64,000 bases of DNA, from contig JAMWFC010000092.1 in the NCBI GenBank assembly GCA_027475525.1, forward strand, positions 868,001-932,000, read 5' to 3'. The notes beneath the pieces were generated by a model, which was not told the origin of the DNA, ran no database searches, and saw nothing but the letters and a program-made list of their open reading frames with translations. A program made the position numbers and the translations under genes. This DNA comes from Macrolepiota albuminosa. Lineage: Eukaryota > Basidiomycota > Agaricomycetes > Agaricales > Agaricaceae. Of this stretch, positions 55,871 to 64,000 are shown piece after piece (position 1 is the first letter of the stretch; every line of letters begins with the position of its first letter).

Positions 55871-56199
55871 GTATAACGAAGGTAAGGGTCCCCGACTCTC
55901 TTACGTAAGTAAGAGAAAGGGTTCTTTACAAGCTCGAACGTCTCGAGTTCCTCACAAGTTCGTTTCAGATCACATGATGTTCTGGAATGCTCTAGAAGTT
56001 TCTATTAAGTTCCTTATTAGTATATTTTGTCTCGCTTACTCTTTTCAAAAATCATCATCAACGACTTTATCAACGAGACTTTAAACTTGTCTGTTTTGTT
56101 ACCATGTCTTACTGTTATTCAGCAGCTATTTGTTATAAATAATAATACTATACCAACAGACATATAGGAAGTATCAAATTCATTTTCTATATATATATA

Positions 56200-56560
56200 A
56201 GTCTTCTCTCTCTCTTCCTCCTATGCATATATACAGCTATCCGGTAATATAATATGTAGTCTGGCTGTACATTATATGTAAAATACCAAATGAAATTTCA
56301 CCCCCACCCATGTGTAAATAGAGCAAAAAACATACTAAACACCCCTTCTGTAAAGTGGGACCCCATAACTAAACAACCAGACAATAGGATAGATCAAATG
56401 GCTGCAGAGCCAACAGATGAAGAACTTCCTGAGACAAAGATGACTGACCCTCACATCACAGGGTCCAATATGTCTATACAGACTGATTGTGGTGGAAGCC
56501 GCCCTTTTTATAATATAGACTCTCTGATCCAATGCAAAAAAGTGTTATGGCTAAGCCTAA
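56200..56560 (+). repeat. Dispersed AT-rich repeat, copy 1
   Basis: Shares blocks in order with 60420-60960: ATGCATATA-CAG-TAT-CCGGTA-TATGTAGTCT, GAAATTTCA-CC, CATACTAAACAC-like spacer, GGAAGCCGC-CTTT-ATAATATGGACTC and AAAGTGTTATGGC. No coding capacity. Confidence 0.5.
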
Positions 56561-56620
56561 AATTTCCTTATCCAAGCTCAGGAATTTCTCATTGTATGTG
56601 TCTTCCCTTCATTCACAGAC

Positions 56621-56824
56621 TGTAAGGATGTGTCAATATACCTTAGTTAAAGCCCGGGGTTATGCTTAAGCCCCTATTGACTGGAGCTAGAATGGTACTA
56701 GTTGACAACAAAAAGCAAATAGTAACACGGGACTATGGTGTAATGGTAACATGCGATGCAGGTTCAACCCCTGCTAGTTCCAGTTTTCCTGAGGTTGTCG
56801 GTTCCATCCTCTGGAAGTGTTACA
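56621..56824 (+). mobile_element. TRIM solo LTR
   Basis: A 204-bp copy of the LTR at 26203-26406 with about a dozen substitutions and no indels seen, TGTAAGG...GTTACA. Flanks CAGAC and CAGCC look like a 5-bp target duplication with one change. The tRNA-like module is at 56729-56782. Confidence 0.88.
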
Positions 56825-57164
56825 CAGCCTTGCTGACTGCAACGAACAGTGTATAGGTACCCCAATAGTCTTGAAGTTTATTCTCCTAGTCACAGTCTGA
56901 GTGTCTGTTACTTGGTTCAAAATCAGCATCTTGCAATTTGGCTACAGTATCATTCAATAGAACCTGATCTGAATCTGTGCTTTTTCTTTGTGTATAACTC
57001 TGAACTTTTGCCTGTTGGGATTAGCAACTCTTTTTGCACATTTTAATGTGCAATAGGCTCTCTCAATTTTTGAGTCTTCTTTCCTCTTGAAATCTAGACT
57101 GAGTACATAATAATACTCCCGAAAATTTTATTGTATTTTTATAACTTTCAAGGCTAGTTTTCTT

Positions 57165-57785
57165 TTAAATTTTTTATCACTCCGTGTAGGAAAATTACAG
57201 TGTTCTCAAATGATTACATAAGCGTTCGTCCAGACGAACGCTTACGTAATACGTAATACATTTATTATTAATGAATCATCATCATATGTAAGACATAAAT
57301 GATTGATAATAAAAGAAAGAGAAGTTTTTTTATCACTCCGTGTAGGAAAATTACAGTCACTGCAGACCTGTTCTCAAATGATTACATAAGCGTTTGTCCA
57401 GACGAACACTTATGTAATAAATTTATTATTAATGATCATCATATGTAAGACATAAATAATTGATAATAAAAGAAAGAGAAGTTTTTTTTTATCACTCCGT
57501 GTAGGAAAATTACAGTCACTGCAGACCTGTTCTCAAATGATTACATAAGCGTTAGAAGTTTTTTTTTATCACTCCGTGTAGGAAAATTACAGTCACTGCA
57601 GACCTGTTCTCAAATGATTACATAAGCGTTCATCCAGACTTTTTATCACTCCGTGTAGGAAAATTACAGTCACTGCAGACCTGTTCTCAAATGATTACAT
57701 AAGCGTTCATCCAGACAAATGCTTATGTAATAAAATTATTATTAATGATCATCATATGTAAGACATAAATGATTGATAATAAAAG
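57165..57785. repeat. Tandem and inverted repeat cluster (TTATCACTCCGTGTAGG family)
   Basis: Repeated units contain TTATCACTCCGTGTAGGAAAATTACAG and the palindrome ACATAAGCGTTCGTCCAGACGAACGCTTACGTAAT. Three units are natural variants, and two extra copies come from 77-bp joins (57491, 57568, 57645). Related TTACATAAGTGTTTGTCC sequence lies at 61890-62065. Probably a MITE family. Confidence 0.6.
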
Positions 57786-57799
57786 AAAGAGAAATATAA

Positions 57800-58170
57800 T
57801 AAGAGTCGGTGACCGGCGCATGGGTCGCTACGACTTAAAATATTATTATCGTGGCGGCATACATGTGAGCCGGTCCCCGACTCTTACATGTTCCTTTTTC
57901 TTTTATTACTTGTATTTTATTAATTTTATTTATTGTATGTATGTACTCTTCTCTTCACTCTTACATGTTCCTTTTTCTTTTATTACTTGTATTTTATTAA
58001 TTTTATTTATTGTATGTATGTACTCTTCTCTTCATTCTTTATTTTCTTTATTACTTTATTATTATATATGGTTATTACAGTAATTTATGTATAGATATGA
58101 TCATGATAAATGATATAATATGATACATACATTGAGTGGTACGATACAATATACATAATATATTATATAA
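57800..58170 (+). repeat. Inverted-repeat element, copy 1
   Basis: Begins with a head of about 95 bases having 17-base inverted ends (AAGAGTCGGTGACCGGC / GCCGGTCCCCGACTCTT), followed by an AT-rich body. The body is found in reverse complement at 63400-63890, together with the same head. A 77-bp duplication sits at 57881. Confidence 0.6.
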
Positions 58171-58179
58171 AAGAAAAAC

Positions 58180-59828
58180 ACAGTTACATGCAAAAACAGG
58201 ATTGAAAACTTCGCACAGAAGACCCTCACAACATTGTCTAATCTTTCAAATGAGAAAAAAATCAAGTATTATAATTTTAGGAGTAAGACTTGTTTCTTCT
58301 CACTCAGCTGTTTGCCCATACACAAAGTCTTACATTCCATTTGACAATCTTCAAACACATTGCAACGATTTATCGTCGAAAAAGCTGAGATCCATTACTT
58401 TGGCTACTCTTATCCACATAGGATGCTTGTGCCCAAGAGCTTGGAAATATTGAGCTAAACATAAAATTATTCATTGATATGTTGGGTCATGGTTCCGAGA
58501 TATAGCATAGATAGATTGTAGATCGAGGTTATTCCTTGCATGTCAGAAAATGTCTTCAATTTTTGAAGCCACGTGTTTAAATATTTAAGCTTAAGCTTTT
58601 TAAGCTTTAACTAAGATATGTGCTACGTTATTGCTTATTAGGAATAGGAATATATCAATTAACTTATCTTTCAGTAAGTATATTCATTATTCAATGAGAA
58701 GGACTAGTAAAACATACCAAGTTCTGACAAATATCATGACATTTCGTCGTCCTTATCAGAGCTGCCAGTCATGTCTACTCGTCATAGTTTCAGAATAGAA
58801 CGTAAATTCACAACCACTGCACTGCCATATGCACACTATACATGCATTCTTTAACAAATTACCTAACAAAAGATGAATTTTTGAAATCAATTTGACTCAT
58901 TTACACTAGCAGCAAAGTATGACGCTTTCTTAACACTAGAGATCTTTATTTAATAATATTAATGAGAGTGCTGTGCCAACAGCAAAATAAACATGGTTGA
59001 GTACTCATTCTCAACACAATTTTTGGATTCGAACCAAAAGTCATTATCTAATTCAATATTACCTGCACAGCCCATCTCAAGATTGACCAGGTGGTACATC
59101 TCAGATCACACACTCAGACTATTAGTATGTCCAATTACCTCTTCTGCGCGATGACTATTTTTTGATGATGTGCCTCCAACAAACAACCACCAACTTGAAT
59201 CCACAAATGCCTTCAACAAATCATGCAACAAAGACTCATCAATCCACTTTGTAAATCCAACGCCCTTCCATCCACCAACGTCTTTTGCAGTACCACCTCT
59301 TTGAATAAACACACCAAGTGCTAAGCGCTTATTTCTCAACCTTTTCGAATTCAGACCAAAAAGTCATTGTCCGATCCATCCGATTCTCAACATTACCTGC
59401 ACAGCCCAACTCAAAGCTGACAAAGTGACATAACGTTCTCAAATTATTCAGTACGTCCATTACTTCTTCTATCTATATTCTAACTCAAGGCTAATCAAGT
59501 GACGTAAACTTCTCAGACTATTCAGTATGTCCATTACCTTCTTCTAACTCAGGACTGAACATATGGCATGAACTTCTCAGACTATTAAGTACGTCCATTA
59601 CCTTTTCTGCAATTGCTATTTTTATAAATAAAGTTGAAAAATACCCCTTAGTATACTAGTAACCTAATTCAATTGACATTATCACCATCGATCTCATGAT
59701 TTCTGTAGAAGTCTTTTGCAACCATACAATATACCGGTACAATGTACAAACATATCTCAATCACCGACATGAGGCAACCACTATTAAAACACATCTCAAC
59801 ACTCCATTTGCGACTCACATCTCCTCTC
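58180..59828. other. AT-rich region with degenerate repeats, no firm gene
   Basis: Four degenerate units of about 70-90 bases (CTCAGACTATTCAGTAYGTCCATTACCT core) lie at about 59100, 59440, 59515 and 59580. A minus-strand open stretch 59339-59150 (G-G-W-K-G-V-G-F-T-K-W, ending at a possible GTAATT donor) could be an exon of an unknown gene, but I cannot connect it to others. Confidence 0.35.
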
Positions 59829-60396
59829 ATGAATACAAATCAGAACCAACAATCTTCTACACCAGCCAACTCCTCATCTTCAATCGACGGAGATACGAAG
59901 ATGGAGCTAAAGTTCATGACAGAAAAGTATCGTGCCGCGATGAAAAATAACAAAAGATGTATGTGACAATCTTATTTATTGCTTCTTTTGGATACGACCT
60001 TGATTGATTATTTACACAGTGTACAGCCTTCTAGCTCATGCAGAGAAAGCCGTTGATAATGCAGGCAAGCACCATTCTCAATATTAAATTTTCTACCAAC
60101 ATACTGACATTACAGCCTTACTTATCAGATGCAGCCATCAACGAAGTGAAAATGAAGAATGAACAGTTGACGACTCTAGTACAAAATATAGGTAAGTAAC
60201 ATCACATTTAAACTAAGTGATAATAGCTAATGCCGATTGCACTAGAGTGACTCTAGTACAAAATATAAGTAAGTAACATCACATTTAAACTAAGTGATAA
60301 TAGCTAATGCCGATTGCACTAGAGTTCCACCACCAAGAGTTAATAAATGTCAACAAATATCTAATGGACGCATACTTGTCAGAAAGTGACGATTGA
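59829..60396 (+). CDS. Small four-exon gene, helical protein of about 103 residues
   Basis: Exons 59829-59958, 60020-60064, 60129-60191, 60323-60396. Introns: GTATGT...CACAG, a GC-AG type (GCAAGC...TATCAG), and GTAAGT...CACTAG. Spliced, it reads without stops from M-N-T-N-Q to S-E-S-D-D and TGA. It has a Ser/Thr/Gln-rich N-terminus and then an amphipathic helix-rich segment (E-K-Y-R-A-A-M-K; N-E-V-K-M-K-N-E-Q-L-T-T-L-V-Q-N). An acidic tail follows. I do not recognise the family. Exact phase agreement at three junctions is the main evidence. A 77-bp duplication (60172-60325) covers the end of exon 3 and intron 3. Confidence 0.6.
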
Positions 60397-60419
60397 GATG
60401 ACGATGACGGCACTACTAT

Positions 60420-60960
60420 ACTGACATACACAAGAACCATCATGTTTGTTCTATGCATATACAGTTATACCCGGTATATGTAGTCTAAACCGTACATACA
60501 AAACGAAATTTCATCCACACTGTATATAAATAAACAGAGCCAAAAAAAAACATACCTATGGCGCAGACTACACCACCAAACCAAATTTCATCCACACTGT
60601 ATATAAATAAACAGAGCCAAAAAAAAACATACCTATGGCGCAGACTACACCACCAAACCAAACGCCACTCCAAAAAAAAAAAAAACAAAAAAAGACAATG
60701 TCAAGGTCTAACACCAAACCAAACGCTACTTCAAAAAAAAAAAAAAAAACAAAAAAAAAACAAAAAAAGACAATGACAAGGTCTAACACCAAACCAAACG
60801 CTACTCCAAAAAAAAAAACAAAAAAAAACAAAAAAAGACAATGACAAGGTCTAACATGCCTATACAAATACAAACTAATTATAACGGAAGCCGTACAGAC
60901 TAATTATGATGGAAGCCGCTCTTTCCATAATATGGACTCCGACGCGAAAGAGTGCTATGG
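60420..60960 (+). repeat. Dispersed AT-rich repeat, copy 2, with A-rich minisatellite
   Basis: Copy of 56200-56560, expanded by three units of about 65 bases at 60650-60860 (poly-A/AAC run plus GACAATGACAAGGTCTAACACCAAACCAAACGCTACT) and a 77-bp duplication at 60506. Confidence 0.55.
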
Positions 60961-61890
60961 CGTTCCCAAATCTTGATATGATAGCATTGAATTGTACATC
61001 TCGAATGACTGGATTAGCATAGCAGACTGGAATACAACAACAATTATCCTTATGACGAGAATATCTACAGTCGCTTACAAAAACATGCTGTGTATGCTTT
61101 ACCAAGAAATGATCAAGTATTTTGATCCATGTGATGAAGGACTGGATCTATTGTCAATGATAATGGCCCATCTGTTTATTCGCGATCTTCACGTGACGTG
61201 AACATGACTCTGAGTGTGAGCATCAGAGTGAGGCTTTGACTTTGATAGATGCGTCAAGTTTTGCTTTGACTTTAGTTTTGACAACAGGAATAAGAAAACA
61301 GGCACAGACACGAGCACCTTTCTCCACCTCTTTCGAGTCTTCTTCTCAGCGTCTATCCTGCTCATTGTACCAGAAACAGAGACAGAGACAGAGGCACCTA
61401 CAGCTGGAGCTAGAGAAATGCCGGGAAACACACACACAAGTGCATCAGCCAACGGCGAGGTCACAGACAGCAGCACAAGCCACTGTGTACTTAAATGCGG
61501 GGTTGATGAGGGGTGAATGTTGAACGTTGACCTAGAGATGGCTAGAACGCTCACAGGATGAAACGGGCAATATCTCTTGAACTCTAGGACGTCATCATGT
61601 TTGTCGTTGATGAAAACAGCACAGCTGATATACGTGCCTCGTGCTCACATGTGTACAATTGTAGCTACTGAGAATAAAGTCAACAAGGACCTTAGTGTTG
61701 TCCAGGAGTCTCGAGTATATATGATGATGAAAGACAATATAACCATGGGAATAAAGTCAACAAGGACCTTAGTGTTGTCCAGGAGTCTCGAGTATATATG
61801 ATGATGAAAGACAATATAACCATGGAACTGTGATTGAATGATATGAAATATAGATCACGTATATAAAGTTTGAACGTGTGATGTTGTCTT
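60961..61890. other. No firm gene
   Basis: Short opposing frames at 61189-61554 are low-complexity on both strands (dinucleotide GACAGA runs) and show no domain. A 77-bp duplication sits at 61672. Nothing can be supported as coding. Confidence 0.35.
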
Positions 61891-62065
61891 TTGACCAATT
61901 ATTACATAAGTGTTTGTCCCCATGAACAATTACATAATGATTTTATTATTATTATTGTATATAATGATCATCATTATACGTAATACATTATATAATGATT
62001 TTATTATTATTATTGTTATTGTATCGTATAGAATGATCATCATTATACGTAATACATACGTCTCT
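61890..62065. repeat. ATTACATAAGTG-type inverted repeat
   Basis: TTATTACATAAGTGTTTGTCC, then two related blocks of GATTTTATTATTATTATTG...AATGATCATCATTATACGTAATACAT about 70 bases apart. The same family occurs at 57165-57785. Confidence 0.5.
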
Positions 62066-63010
62066 TTCTTTCCTCTCTGTCTTTTCTTAAAATTTTCGAT
62101 TTCAAACTATCTTACCGCTAGCTTGCTCATAGGTCATGTTACTGCACAACTCTGGGAATGCTATATGCTCATCGCTTCTTCTGCTAGAACAAACTGGTAC
62201 CGTCAGTCTATGTTGTCGTGTACTCACTCAATGGACACCTACTGGAAGCAAATACTATCAATCACTGTGGTTCAACTTGGTACTTATTACTACTTGTTGC
62301 AAGCTAGAATGCTTCGATAGGTAAAATTCTGGCAATTAGTACAATGTAAGTATGACTTCAGCCTGTTCAATCTATGGATCTATGCGGCTTGAAACAAATC
62401 TTTTCTGCAAATGCAACCATGGAAAAACCGTTGTATTACTCAAACAACTATGCAATGAAGCCTTATATATACCAACCTGCTAAAACAACCAAGATGTTCA
62501 GTGACATTAAGTATGACTTTAGTGAACACTCACTCACTTATACAAAAATAACCATATGCGGTTGATATTTCCTCTCAACATCACTTCATATACGTTTACT
62601 TTTTTTTGGTGTATAACGTTGAACAATGTCTTCACACAACATCCATGTCTGAACTTCCACACATTGATGATATACAGTGTTGGTGCCTGCATACGTCTCC
62701 CTACTCCTTCCACGGAAGATGAATGAGAGAAATTGCAGACGTTGGGTTCACCATTGTCACTAGATGGTACCTCGACGTTTTAAGTGGTTATAACATCAAA
62801 AATCTAGTATTTTGGTGAGCTTTTCTATTTTACTTTATATTAACGCTTTTTTTACATATTGTATCTTTCTAATGTCAGCTCTTATACCCATCATGACCTG
62901 CACACATGACACCTCACCCTAAAAGGATTCAATATGAATCAACGATTAGTCACCGCTCTTATACCCATCATGACCTGCACACATGACACCTCACCCTAAA
63001 AGGATTCAAT
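62066..63010. other. AT-rich region without a supported gene
   Basis: Only short frames. A 77-bp duplication starts at 62878. Possible splice signals are present but no consistent exon set. Confidence 0.3.
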
Positions 63011-63316
63011 ATGAATCAACGATTAGTCACTGCCTTTCACGTACATCGTAGCGATGACAATCAATACCTTGACGAAGCATTCACTTATGCATATTTGGAC
63101 AATTCATACAGCTGGATGGCAGAAAATATCATTGTCAAGCACATCGTTTCCAGCCACGTAACTCAACACCATATTTTCAACACAGCTTCGAAAATCATTG
63201 TAAATCTTCATTTACTCTTCAAGTTTACTTCGAACTCATTTTATTACAAGTTTGCATATATTACAACACAAAACGATAATGACACATCAATAGGTAGTAT
63301 TACTTTCTTTTCATAG
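63011..63316 (+). CDS. Hypothetical 101-codon ORF
   Basis: An open frame (M-N-Q-R-L-V-T-A ... T-F-F-S) with ordinary amino-acid composition in an AT-rich setting, followed by an in-frame TAG that overlaps a possible splice donor (TAGGTAAG). It could be an exon. Its first 21 bases fall in the second copy of a 77-bp duplication. No homology recognised. Confidence 0.25.
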   Translation: MNQRLVTAFHVHRSDDNQYLDEAFTYAYLDNSYSWMAENIIVKHIVSSHVTQHHIFNTASKIIVNLHLLFKFTSNSFYYKFAYITTQNDNDTSIGSITFFS

Positions 63317-63399
63317 GTAAGTTAACTTTCATTTTCATGATTACAATACGCTATATGTTTTTTTCAAACAGATTTTATTTTATTTACTTATTTTATTAT

Positions 63400-63960
63400 A
63401 TAATAATATAATATATATTACATATATCGTACCACTTAATGTATGTATTCATATCATATCATTTATCATTATCATATCTATATCTGAATATCGGAATTGC
63501 TCGAATGTGAAGGCGAGCTATGTATTCATATCATATCATTTATCATTATCATATCTATATCTGAATATCAGAATTGCTCGAATGTGAAGGCAAGCAATGA
63601 AATCTGAAAGTAAAGAAGTTATTGTGTCTCATATTGACTATCTATCAAATTGGAGTCTACCCGTAAAATAAAAGGAAAGAACAGAATGCGTGCTAGTCAC
63701 CTGCCTTATCTCTTGCTGGGCTCCCGGCGTTGCCTGTAGCCTCAGCTTACAATAATGTATAACCATGTATAATAATAATGAAATAATAAATAAAGAAAAT
63801 AAAAAACGAATGAAGAGAAGAGTACATACATACAAGTAATAAAATAAAAAGTAATAAAAGAAAAAGAAACATGTATGTAAGAGTCAGGGACTGGCGCACA
63901 CGTGCACCGCTACGATCAAATAGGAAAAGTGACGAAATGGGTCACGGCCGCTACATACGC
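63400..63960 (-). repeat. Inverted-repeat element, copy 2
   Basis: Reverse complement of the element at 57800-58170: the AT-rich body (63400-63850) and the GTAAGAGTCAGGGACTGGCGCA head (63878-63960). The head continues with AGTGACGAAATGGGTCACGGCCGCT, also found at 53140-53170. A 77-bp duplication with a few mismatches lies at 63442. Confidence 0.6.
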
Positions 63961-64000
63961 CATCTATATACAACCCACGAATGTATGTATACGTAGCTTG

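Noticed and set aside
61189..61554. Overlapping 95- and 121-codon ORFs on opposite strands
   Set aside because: Both are driven by GACAGA-type simple sequence and show no domain, splice support or conservation.

Overview
The window looks like repeat-rich nuclear DNA of a mushroom-forming basidiomycete (Agaricomycetes). The reasons are short 40-70 bp spliceosomal introns with GTnnGT donors and CAG/TAG acceptors, a six-exon Ste24 CAAX protease gene, chromodomain-bearing Ty3/gypsy retrotransposons, a Helitron-type helicase relic, and CGA-to-TGA decay in the transposons. The species call is inference; no rRNA or barcode is present.

Layout. Positions 1-49.5 kb are a nest of LTR retrotransposons. 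An old gypsy element C (+, 8154-16.0 kb) was entered by element B (+, 3457-8153). B was entered by a family-A element on the minus strand (1-3456), whose LTR itself holds a 942-bp solo-LTR-like insert (1984-2925). A family-A solo LTR (10455-11399) interrupts C pol. Next come E, a minus-strand gypsy remnant (16.33-18.46 kb), F, an ancient relative of family A (19.1-21.0 kb), a tRNA-like sequence, a partial B-family LTR and a zinc-cluster-like gene (23.43-24.54 kb). Element D (-, LTRs at 24542-24852 and 48168-48403) is a C relative. It was split by a B-family solo LTR (25357-25873), a 617-bp TRIM (26203-26819) and a complete 11-kb family-A element (28657-39723). Each of these has a 5-bp target duplication, and removing each one rejoins the same D reading frame. 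A second ancient A-like gag remnant follows at 48.4-49.46 kb.

Positions 49.5-64 kb are AT-richer and hold the apparent host genes: a coiled-coil protein (50.1-50.6 kb), STE24 (51.2-52.9 kb) and a small four-exon gene (59.8-60.4 kb). Among them lie a Helitron helicase remnant (53.9-55.2 kb), hairpin arrays, MITE-like inverted repeats and dispersed AT-rich repeats.

Element biology. Gag packages the RNA, protease matures the polyprotein, RT/RNase H copies it, and a chromodomain integrase inserts it. Family A carries a 13-base self-complementarity between the probable mRNA 5' end and the primer-binding site, two tandem aspartic protease modules, and an antisense spliced gene between pol and the 3' LTR. 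A homologous exon of that gene lies downstream of C. C and D share an extra sense-strand ORF3 behind pol. Almost all premature stops in A, C and D are TGA.

Caution. Thirty tandem duplications with a period of exactly 77 bp are scattered through every kind of sequence. They look like unmerged k=77 contig overlaps from a de Bruijn assembly, not biology. Many frameshifts, including the one in STE24 exon 4, fall on them.
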